Positions 35,736-45,760 of a DNA stretch of 64,000 bases are shown in pieces. The stretch spans positions 39,287,030 to 39,351,029 of the forward strand of contig CM057841.1 of the NCBI GenBank assembly GCA_030068075.1, read 5' to 3'. Source of the stretch: Paguma larvata (Eukaryota > Chordata > Mammalia > Carnivora > Viverridae). The notes under the pieces were generated by a model. It was not told where the DNA came from. It saw nothing but the letters and a program-made list of their open reading frames with translations, and ran no database searches. The position numbers and the translations under genes are program-made. How positions within the stretch are numbered: position 1 is the first letter of the stretch; every line of letters starts with the position of its first letter.

Positions 35736-36485
35736 AATGGTATTTGTTATTTTCCCTTATGATTGGTTACTTTACCAAATGGTTCTGTAAGAGTATGTTG
35801 CTATATGGTATACAGGGATGGGAAGATAGATAGATAATTATAATCGTTACTTTGTATAATCTTATGTCTCTCTAAAAGTTGAGCAAAGAAGAGAAACAAA
35901 CATGTATTTGGAGACTTTGTTATATTAATGTTTCAATTTACCATTTTTTCTGTCTTTATTTTTTTTAATGTGAATTTGAGTTTCCATCTGGTCTTTCCCG
36001 TACACACCTCCTTTGTGCCTTTACTCTTCAATATATTATAGTTCTATAAGTTATAGGCATAACATACATTACTTTCTATAATTATTATTTAAACCATTTG
36101 AGAATAAAGAAAAATAAATATATAATTATTTTGCCTTTAGAGTAATCTATAGAACTATCTTTACCAGAATTCTTTTTTTTTTTTTAGTGTTGATTTAAAT
36201 TGCTGTCTGATATCACCTTTTTTTTTTCCTTAGGCTTAAAGAGCTTCCTTTGGTATTTCCTTTAAGTCAGATCTTCTAGTACTATGTTTCGTGTATATGG
36301 GCATGTGTTATTTTGATTTCTCTTTTAAAGAACAGGTTTACTGGATATAAGAATCTTTGGTTGTCAGGGTTTTTTTGTTTGTTTGTTTGGTTTGCTTTGT
36401 TTTGTTTATTTAATACTTGGGAAAATATGTTATTGTAACTGCCTAACTAAGACAGCAGACAGATTTCCTAAATACATCAAGTAAA

Positions 36486-36585
36486 AGAAGAGAGGTGAGG
36501 GGAAAAAAGAGAGAGAGGAAGAGAAGAGGAGAAGGAGAAGAGAAGGGGAAAGGAGTGAAGGGAAGAGAAGGGAAGTGAAGAGAAT
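36486..36585. repeat. Purine-rich (GA/GGGAA)n tract
   Basis: About 100 bp almost entirely A and G on the plus strand, with units such as GAAGAGAAG and AGGGAAG and only a few T interruptions. Confidence 0.85.
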
Positions 36586-36882
36586 TCTCTATTTGCAAAC
36601 TGGCTGTGAGGTGAGGTAGTTCTTCAGCGCGTAGCCAAGCCTTTTACACCTCAGCATGCCTTTCACATAGTGGTTGCGATGAAACTGAAAATCAACTACA
36701 GGTCAAATTTCTTCTCAGTTATTTTAAGAACATGCTTCCTCCCCTGGGCATGCATACAGACTTCTAGATACCAGACACACGCAGGAGCTTCTCAAAACTC
36801 TTATTCTCCAAAGTATGGCATTCTCCAGTTTTTTCTCTCGGGCTTTCAGCACGTCATCTATTTACCCCAACTGTTACCTTTT

Positions 36883-37073
36883 TTAAAAATATTTTTTTGG
36901 GGGAAAGCACATGTTGGGGAGGGGAATAAAGAGGGGGACACAGGATCTGAAGTTGCCTCCACCCTGACAGGCTGACAGCAGTGAACCTGATGTGGGGCTC
37001 GAATTCATGAATCACAAAATCATGACCTGAGAGGAAATCAGTTGCTCACTGGACTGAGCCACTCCAGGCACCC
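36883..37073 (-). mobile_element. CanSINE, diverged
   Basis: Recognisable by 'ggggctcgaattcatgaatcacaaaatcatgacctgag' and 'actgagccactccaggcacccc'. TSD CTGTTACCTTTT at 36871-36882 and CTGTTATCTTTT at 37074-37085. Confidence 0.9.
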
Positions 37074-38732
37074 CTGTTATCTTTTATTCAAGTAGCAGGA
37101 AATTGTTCATTTGTTTTTCAATGTTTCTGAGGAACACAGAGCCATGCTTTACCTTGAGAGAGTCTGATTTAAGTGAAACAAAGGCAAATCTTTTGCATCA
37201 ATCCTTATGGAGGCCCCCACATATGTCAAAACAGTATACTGAGAATAAAGTTAGCTCTGCAACCTCCAGAACCAGCGACCTACACCAGGAATGAGGGCGG
37301 CTTGGAAGGCAAGTTATCTTCAATACAGCCACAGAAGGAGGGAGGGGGTAAGGTAAGAGTAGGTTAAAATGTCCCAAAGTCCTCCTACACTGTTTCAGTC
37401 ACCTTACTCTGAACTTGGTATTTTCTTGGTTGCTGTAATCTTTGGACAATTTTCCAGAGTTCTTCCAACAAACTGAGTTTTTGCCTTCTTTTCTTCCCCA
37501 TGGACAGATGGACCATTGGGATCCTTTTCTATGTCACTGTCACTCAGACATTGTTCTTAAACCTATTGTGCCAGTGACATTTTTGTGTTTTGTTGATGGA
37601 TTTGTGTACGGCTTGGGTGGTGCCTCACGTTTTCCCCAGTGATTGTTCCTAAGGGGGTGCAGCCTAGTACATTCACACAGCCTCCCGGCCCCCAGACGGT
37701 GTGTGAGTCTACACGGGCTCTTTTTGACTATATCCCTTGTTCTCTCTTTTATCATTCTGAATTATCTGGGTTTTCATTTTCTTTTTGTTTTTTGTTTTGT
37801 TTGTTTTGATTGTTTGTTTTGCTGGTTGTTCTGAATATCATGAAGCTACCAACACCCTGTTTATTGTTCTCTACCAAGTTCTCCATTGTTTTCAACAATT
37901 TTCTTACAGATGAATTAATTCTCCATAGTCTGTTTCATATACAGTCAGTCCCTTCAGTGAGATACATATCTTTCCATCTTTAATGCTGCCTTCACCCCTG
38001 CACCAGGGCTGTGGGCAGAGGTATCAACGTTCTTCTGCCATAATGACATCCCTGCTCTATGAGCCAAAGCCAGGCCATGATATTATTCCTTGTTCTTGGC
38101 TTGCCTCTCCCAGTCTGAAGCCTCTGACCTAAACGCATTTGAGGGTGAGGGTGAGTGTGATGAGAGCTCCAGTATTCTCAGATTGCCACACGTAGGCTAG
38201 AGTTTTTGCCATAGAAATAAAATATACCATCAGGTGAAGGAGCCTTGGTCCTCTTGGCTATTCTCATCAAAACAACAGTTTTTTCATCACAAGACTGTGG
38301 GTTGTAAGAAACCTCTAGCAGCTTACCCTGCCCAGAGTGAAACACAGCTCTGCACCGTGAGCTGGGGTGAAATGGAACCCCCACATTCTAACCATACCCA
38401 CCTACTACACAGCTTCTGGTATAGCACTCCCACTACCTGCAATTTGGAGGACTGGGGGGAGTAGGAGAAGACTCTGGCATACAAATTACAAACTCTCTAT
38501 TTCTTTACTGAGATTCATTAGAATTTTCTGTATAAATGTTTTGCCACTTGCTATATCCTTGGGATAATTTCTAGAAAATATAAATGATTTTGTGTTTGTT
38601 CGTGTCTTTGCTTTTTTTTTTCTTTTAAATATTTTTTTCCTATTCAAATGGTTTTATTATTGGAAAGAGGGCTCATTGAGTTACTCATTTTGTCTTTCTG
38701 AAGGTTGCCCCCTTTCTAGCCTACTCCACACA

Positions 38733-38949
38733 CTTTTTTTTAAAAATGTGTATTTATTTTTGAGAGACATAGAGACAGAGCATGAGCAGGGGAAGGGCAG
38801 AAAGAGAGGGAGACACAGAATCTGAAGCAGGCTCCAGGCTCTGAGCTGTCAGCACAGAACTTGACGCAGGGCTCAGACTCACAGCCTGTGAGATCATGAC
38901 CTGAGCTGAAGTCGGCCACTTAACCAACTGAGCCACCCAGGCGCCCCCC
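38733..38949 (-). mobile_element. CanSINE
   Basis: Near-consensus minus-strand copy, ending CACCCAGGCG plus an expanded C run (38943-38953). The TSD is uncertain (CTACT-like repeats). Confidence 0.94.
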
Positions 38950-38953
38950 CCCC

Positions 38954-39299
38954 TACTTTTTAATGTAACACTCTTCTTTCTTGATTCAAGCTCAGCATAA
39001 GGATGGAGATTTGGAAGGCTTAAGAAAGTGTGTCTAAAAGACTAATTAACAAGGCAAACTTGAGAGGTGATTTTTCAAGGTGATCTTCAGCTCTCCAATA
39101 ACCCATAAGGACATTTTCCCACAGTGATCAAGCATTGAATATTTACTGCTATAAATATATACAGTATGATCTACTATATATTTACTTTAAAAATAATAAC
39201 TTTTACTATAAAAATAATTTCCTTTTGAATATCCATTCATCCTTTCCTCTTCATTCAAACTTTCCATGATGTAGAGCCCACCAGTAATAACAATAATGA
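38954..39299. other. Unique intergenic sequence
   Basis: Nothing recognised; AT-rich. Confidence 0.5.
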
Positions 39300-39475
39300 C
39301 TAGATATTTATTCGAGACACTCTTGGACCAGATGTGCTAGGCAATTTCCATGAATCAAGCACATAATTTTGATTAAAAAAGTCTATGACTCAAGTACTGT
39401 TATTATTCACTCTTTATAAATGCAAATTGGAGCCAAAAGGATTAAATAATTTGTTCAAAGCAACACTATTATCAA
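39300..39475 (-). mobile_element. Probable MIR SINE relic
   Basis: 'ccagatgtgctaggcaattt', 'actgttattattcactctttataaatgcaaattgg' and 'taaataatttgttcaaag' follow antisense MIR order ('gtgccaggcact', 'attatccccattttacagatgaggaaactg', 'taacttgcccaagg'). Confidence 0.5.
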
Positions 39476-41649
39476 GGTCATCAAGATATCATAGGTTATC
39501 AAGATATCATAGTTATCATATTCATCAAGGGATAGGGTGTTAGAGGCAGGCAGCCAGACTCTAGAGACCAAACCATGGCCTGACCATCTAGAATCTTTTT
39601 CCTTAGTGATTAGGAATAAGCTTATGTCAAAATCAAACCAATGGGGCCAAGAGATGTTTGGCTTTCAGTAAAAAACTCTTCCCATATGGACGTGAATCTC
39701 TGAATATCTTAGGATCCTTCCTTTGTCTACTACTCTGCGGCTGTAGAGACTAAGATTGCAACAAGGAAAGCAGCTAAAAGTTGGAATTTACTTGAGACTT
39801 TATGCCACTATTTCAACTTTGAATCTGGCTCTGCTTTAATTCATGAGTACTTAAACAATTGAAAGTTATTTAAGATAATACTTTTATACCAGTTCTTTCT
39901 ATTTCTTGAGTATCTTAACTGAGGTTTACAGATTCCAAAGTTCAATGAGATGCCTTTAAAAACACAATTGGTGGCTTGATTATCAGTGAGAACACAACAT
40001 TTCAAAAATTGTATCTTGACAGTATTGGCTCTTTGAGGAAAAGAAAATGTGTATATTTGTGTGTGTGTTGTGTATTTACACAAGTGTACAGTCATAATTT
40101 TTGTTTCCTGTCATCTTAGTGAGAGGAAATACATGTGTGTATACATATTTGTGCGTCTGTTTATATACAAATATAGATCTTATTATGGTCTTATTTGTTT
40201 GCTTTCATATTGGCAAAAAAATAAAGCTTAGGTTCATGATACTGCTTGTGAACACCAACCCTCTTCCCAAGCAACCAAGATATGCATATTTTCTGAATGA
40301 TTTACAACTTTAATAATGTTGAATTGAAAGACGGGATATTCTCCATTTTATTATTTAAAAGAAAATTATTACAAAATATAGTTTGTAGGCACAATTTGTT
40401 TGTTTGTTTTATCTAGCACTAAAAAACAGGAATAGCAAAGTTGGAATATGCCCCAGAGTTATTTGCTTATCCTGTCATGCAACATTTAATTTAAAGTCTG
40501 TATAACCCAGAGAGATACTTCCGTGTTTGTTCTGTTTGACTTCTGATATGTCTCTCCTAATCTTGACAACAAGAACAAAATTGTGGGCAGATCAAAATAA
40601 AATGTATATCATTCATCATGTTACTTGCCAGGAACCACAGAAAAAGGAACACTCAATTATGGTTTCTGATGCACCATCTCTGACACCTCTTTCCCTAACT
40701 TCTTTTCTTGTGCAGCCTAGTAAACAAACATGTTTGCAACAGTATGATGAATCCTTTAGTGGAGGCATGAGCAAAGTATTAACCATCTTTCCATACACCA
40801 CAATGCCTCTCTCAGGGCCTTTTACAAAGGAGGAACTCACTGAACCGTGGTTGATTAATATTTGTAAAATGAGGTGGGTTCACAATTCCAGAAAAAATAC
40901 ACAACAATGGTAAACTTGTTTCTATGTCTAAAGAATTCATATGGAGTAAGGTCTGTCTATCTATCTTTTATCTATTTCTATATCTGTATCTATATATTTA
41001 TTAACATCTATATATATCTTAAGTTGAAAGTTTTTTTTTCTTTGATTCAGGAAAATGTTATAGAAATAACTCTTTCCCTTCTTATTTTTGTATCCCAATC
41101 AAAATCAAATGGAATCATCAGAGCAACTGCCAATATGTGCTTTTCTTCTTCCAGCAGGTAAACTGCATTTACCTTTCTATATTTTATCTTCTAATCACCA
41201 AAAACTTCTTTCTAGGTCTTATTTTCCTTCTGCTGTTTTAAGGATAGTCTTATAATTTAATAGACAATGAATGACAATCCAAATGTTTTTCACTGTGGTA
41301 GGTTGTTCCCTTCTTAGACTCACCCAGAGATAACACAGATCCTCAGATATAAGCACCCCTACTTTACCACTACAGTAATTAAAAGGGGTATTATTTCCCT
41401 GTGGGGATATGGCATTGGAGACCTTGTTTGGAGCTCCAAAGTTCAGAGTAAATTGTATTTCTAAACTTGGAAACAAGAAGAAAGAATGTATTATCAGCTT
41501 CAGATAAAAAGGATCATCACCTATTGGAAACTTCCATGACTGAAAGTCAGCTCATCTATAGCTGATATTAACATTGATTCACTAATCATGATGCACAAGT
41601 CCTTATATCTCCTAAGCAAAGGACATTGGTCAGTGGCCAGGCAATCTGC
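39476..41649. other. Unique intergenic sequence
   Basis: No gene recognised. Contains a short tandem repetition 'atcaagatatcatag' around 39480-39515 and TATC/TA-rich sequence at about 40955-41020. A plus-strand 128-codon ORF (40527-40913) has ordinary amino-acid composition but no motif, and no sign of splicing or promoter was seen. Confidence 0.5.
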
Positions 41650-41866
41650 TGTTTTGTTTATTTTCGAGAGAGAGTGAGAGTGCACAAGCTGCAGGGAGAG
41701 GGGCGGAAGGGGGGTTGGAGAGAGAAAGAGAGGGAGAGAGAGTCTGAAGCAGAATTCACATTCAGTGTGGAACCCAACCCAGGGCTTAATCCCACAGCCC
41801 TGGGATCATGGCCTTAGCCAAAATCGAAAGTCATATGCCCAACTGACTGAGCCACCATTGTGCCCC
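41650..41866 (-). mobile_element. CanSINE, older variant
   Basis: Minus-strand copy with GA-rich tract and head 'caactgactgagccaccattgtgcccc'. TSD not clear. Confidence 0.9.
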
Positions 41867-42846
41867 AAAATCTTTTGAACCCTCCATTCATTCATTAAAG
41901 AGGGGACAAAGGACCTTGTAGAGCCTTTCCCCATATTTTGGTATTCCAATTTCTAATAACCTCCATTATAGAATGCTGATAATAGTTTCTGTCACATTAG
42001 CTGTGTTAATATTTGTTTCAAGATTCAAATTAGATGATAGATATGAAATTACTTTAAGAACCAGAAAAAAGCAGGCTTTGTTTTTCTGATTATAAGTTGA
42101 CAAGAAGGTAGTTTTTAAAAGAATTACTAAAGGTATGATTGTTTGTGTCTTTAAATTGTGTGACAGGCAAAGATTTCCAAGATAACACAATAAAGTTTTA
42201 ACTGTTCAATGCTTACTGCATTATGTCAAGTCACTAAGTCAAGTGGAACCATGCCCAACTTTGCTTGCTTGTGCATTCAGGCTTGGGCTGATATCTGTAG
42301 GAATTTCCATCCATATGTTAGGCAATGGCCTGGAGTAAAACATGATCAGGATCAAGGTTATTTGCCAGGTTAGGCTGTTGTAATGCTCTTTAGAACAGCT
42401 GGAATATGTTTTCCTAGCGTACACAATAGCACCTAAATAGCTGTCGTGCCGTGATTTAGAGATTTTAAATTCATTTCCATGTTTAATTCATCATACAACT
42501 CTGTTCTGACATTTTAATATGCATATTTTCTTTCTTTTTTTAAATGATGTCTATTTCTTGAAGGTTGCCTTTTCCATCTTGGTATACTCTTTGGTGGATC
42601 ACAATAACAAAACTAGTGTTTGGATTCCTTTCAGAGAAGGAAAAGGCAACAAAATAAGGAAAGCAGACAGCATTAGAGAACCCAATGTAGAGCACCAGCA
42701 ACCTATGAAGGAAGGGAAAGAATGAGTATTCAAGGATATCAAATAAAAAAAAAAAAATACCAAACCAAACAAAATAAATATATTTAGAAAACCAAATTTG
42801 AAATTTCAGCTTCTCTAAACAGCTGGGTGCCTGTATAAGGTGAGAG
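41867..42846. other. Unique intergenic sequence
   Basis: No gene or confident repeat seen up to the L1 target-site duplication. A-rich patch at about 42746-42790. Confidence 0.45.
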
Positions 42847-44512
42847 AGAAAGTAACTGAATTCCACTGGAGGGGCCTAGATGTGGAGCAGCATGGAAGTT
42901 CTTGATGGCTCTCATCACTGAAATGCAGCCAGATCAGCACCAAACCATTTTGCACACCTAGAAAATGGATGAGGATTAACACAACAATCTGCGTAACTTG
43001 AGCCACAGAACTCAGCAGGTACACAGCGTGGAGAGGTGAACTGGGGAAGAGAGAAGCCGCAGAGAGTAGAGAGCTCTTTTTGCAGAGAGAGAGAGAGAGG
43101 ACAGAGAAAGGAAGGAGAGTGCGGGAGAAGCACTCTGCTCCACCCACCCCCAAATAGCTGGAGAGCAAGACAAAGAGTGGACATACCCACAAGTGACTGA
43201 ACAAGGGAGAAAGGAGAGGGTTTCAATACCATTAGGACTCTATAAATAGGGGAGAGCAGACTCGGAAATTCTGCAGCTCCATACCTGGCAGTGCTCTGGT
43301 GGGAAGGGTGAATTCCCCAGAAGCAGACAATGAGATCTGAGGGGTCTAAGGGCCACACGGGGAGAAGCATTTCCCCTGCCAGGAGAGCATTCGATAGAGA
43401 CGCTATGGCCTCCCCACAGGCAAAGGTCCCAATGGAATCTGGAGAACAGACACATTTGCTGGTATTGGAACAAATATCCAGATGTGGTGAAACCTGGGGT
43501 TGGCTGTGTGTTGTATTTTGCCATAATCTCTGAATCTCTGCTGGTGGATGATCACACCAACTTTTTCTGGGGCAAGCAAGCACCAAGTCACAATCTCTGA
43601 ACCTCTGCAACAGCATGACTATATGAATGTTCCTGAGGAAGAGCTGGGACCTGGTCATTGCCTGGGGAGACCTTCCCACAGAGTGTCAGAACAGGTCCAA
43701 GCTGCAGGGCTCTCAGAAGTGAGGAGTTTGGAAACTCAGCCCCATATGAGATATAATTCAGGAGGGAGGTGCTGCTTGGCAGGTTGATGGCTTGAAAGTA
43801 GACAGAGAAGAAGCAGTGAGTGGAGGAAAGGTGGAAACAAAGCAGGGGTGCTTCATTGCTGGTCAGTGAGAGCAACGGGTTCTGCTCCTAGAGACTGGGA
43901 AGCTGGGTGATGCCATTTTCACCTTTTCACCTCTCCTGCGCATGCACATCCACCCCAATAAGCTAAGCAGTGTCACCTAGTGGAGAATGGAGCCATTACA
44001 CCAAGCCCTGTCCAACTGAACCAAGCAAGCCCTAGAGGAATACCACAAGTCTCTCTGCCCGCTTAGTGCAGGGACTATAAAGTGATTCATTGTTTGACTT
44101 CTACAGGAAAATGGATGTAACTTCATTCGGATTTCATTCTATGCACTCGTCCATCTAGTCATATTTTTTTTCTTTTCTTTTTCCTTTCTTATTTTTGGAT
44201 ACAAAAAGAGAAAAAATAATATTTTTATTTTCTGTTTTTTTAACTTTTTACTATATTTTTTTCCTACTTTTTAATTCTATTTTACTTTCTTGATTTCATT
44301 TTATTCTATTCTATTGTATACATTTTTAAAAATTTTAAATTTTCTTATTTTTTTCTTTTATATTCTTTTCATTTTTCTCTATTCTATCAAGCTTCTTTCA
44401 ACAACCAGATCAAAACACACCTAGGATCTCGCTTCCTTTATTTGATATTTTGTGTTGTTTCTAATTTCTTAATTTTTATTCATTATTTTATTAATTCTTT
44501 TTCTTCCTTCAA

Positions 44513-45660
44513 AATGACAAAATGAAGGCAATCTCCCCGCCCCCCTAAAAAAACAAACAAACAAAACAAAACAAAACAAAAACCAGAAAGAAATGACAAC
44601 CAGGGACTAATCAACACAGATATAAGCAAGATGTCTAAATTAGAATTTAGAATCACTATAATTAGAATACTAACTGGGGTTGAAAAAAGCATAGAATCCT
44701 TTTCTGCAGAGATAAAAGAAGTAAAATCTAGCCATGACAAAATTAAAAAAGATACATCTGAGATGCATTCTCATTGTGGTATGGATGGATGAAGCAGAGC
44801 AGTGGATCAATGATAGAGAAGACAAAATTACGGAGAATAGTGAAGCAGAAAAAAGAGGGAAACTAAGGCAAAAAAGCACAATATAAGAATTAGAGAACTT
44901 GGGGCACCTGGGTGGCTCAGTTGGTTAAGCGTCAAACTTCAGCTCAGGTCATGATCTTGCAACCCATGAGTTCAAGCCCCCACATCAGGCTCTGTGCTGA
45001 CAGCTCAGAGCCTAGAGCCTGTTTCAGATTCTCTGTCTCCCTCTCTGTCTCTGCCCCTCCCCTGCTCGTGCTGTCTCTCTCTCTAAAAAATAAATCAACA
45101 ATAAAAACTAAAATTTAAAAAAAGAATTAGAGAACTTGGTGACACATTAAAAAGGAATAACATCTGAATCATAGGAGTTCCAGAAGATAAAAAGAGAGAA
45201 AAAGAGGTAGAAGGTTAATGGCAGCAATTTATAGCAGATGTTGCTAACCTGGGGGAAAATACAGACATCAAAATCAAAGAAGCACAAAGAACTCCCATTA
45301 GATTAAGCAAAAAACAAGGATCAACAAGACATATCATAACAAATTGACAAAAACACACAGATAAGGAAAGAATTATGAGAGCAACAAGGTTAAAAAACAA
45401 GTCCTTAGCCTATAAGGAAAGACAGATCAGTTTCACAGCAGACCTATCTATGGAAATTTGGCAGGTCAGAAAGGAATGGTGGGATATTATCAACGTGCTG
45501 AATTGGAAAAATACTCAGCCAAGAATTCGTTTTGCAGCAGGGCTGTCATTGAAAACAGAAGGAGAGATAAAGAGTTATCCAGACAAACAAAATCTAAAAT
45601 TCACGGCCACTACCCCAGCTTTGCAAGAAATTTTAAGGAGAACTCTCTGAGGAGAGATAA
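44513..45660 (+). pseudogene. L1 ORF1 remnant (RNA-binding chaperone), broken
   Basis: The C-terminal third reads in one frame at 45375-45650 and shows the ORF1p signature TADLSMEIWQVRKEW, QPRIRFAAGLS and TEGEIKSYPDKQ. These correspond to the conserved C-terminal domain of L1 ORF1p (TADLS...QARREW, NFQPRISYPAKLSF, EGEIK). The upstream coiled-coil part is interrupted by stops and by the CanSINE at 44901-45121. In living L1s the protein coats the element's RNA; this copy cannot make it. Confidence 0.85.
44901..45121 (+). mobile_element. CanSINE nested in L1 ORF1, perfect TSD
   Basis: GGGGCACCTGGGTGGCTCAG head to A-rich tail. TSD AAGAATTAGAGAACTT at 44885-44900 and 45122-45137, 16 bp perfect (18 if GG is counted). 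It postdates the L1. Confidence 0.96.
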
Positions 45661-45760
45661 GAAGAAACAAAACAAACACACACAAAAAAAGACCAAAAGC
45701 AACAAAGACTAGAAAGCATCAGAGAACAGCACCAGAAACTGCATCTCTACAGGAAACACA

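Larger units (their letters stand above)
31087..36420 (-). mobile_element. Old LINE-1, antisense, split by younger insertions
   Basis: The poly-T and 3'UTR ('ccagttttactgaaatatagttcacataac') are followed by antisense ORF2: 'atggctgaataacattccgttgagtg', 'tatttatccattcatcag' and 'gaatgtgctagagtatatagtaac'. Sequence resumes after each inserted element without loss, for example 'ataccatttgttcagaagatgaatcttgctccaatgaa' across the 33005-33215 SINE. It ends near 'gtttactggatataagaatctttggttg'. Host of five CanSINEs and one younger L1. Non-coding. Confidence 0.82.
36421..38732 (-). mobile_element. Possible 5' part (5'UTR-like) of the old antisense L1
   Basis: Higher GC than the flanks. Contains phrases reminiscent of L1M 5'UTRs read antisense: 'cttctgccataatgacatccctgctctatgagcc', 'ttgttcttggcttgcctctcccagtctgaagcctctgacc', 'gccacttgctatatccttgggataatttctag'. 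It directly continues the ORF2-bearing part of the minus-strand L1. I recall these motifs only approximately; a unique region or different repeat is possible. Several short ORFs on both strands (60-77 codons) have no recognisable domain. Confidence 0.42.

Noticed and set aside
40527..40913. 128-codon plus-strand ORF in unique sequence
   Set aside because: Reads without low complexity, but no motif, splice site, poly(A) signal or recognised homologue. An ORF of this size is expected by chance in 64 kb. A protein search and codon-conservation test would settle it.
43236..43250. TATA-like motif CTATAAATAGGG as a gene promoter
   Set aside because: It lies inside the L1 5'UTR and is best explained as part of the element; no cellular transcript is implied.
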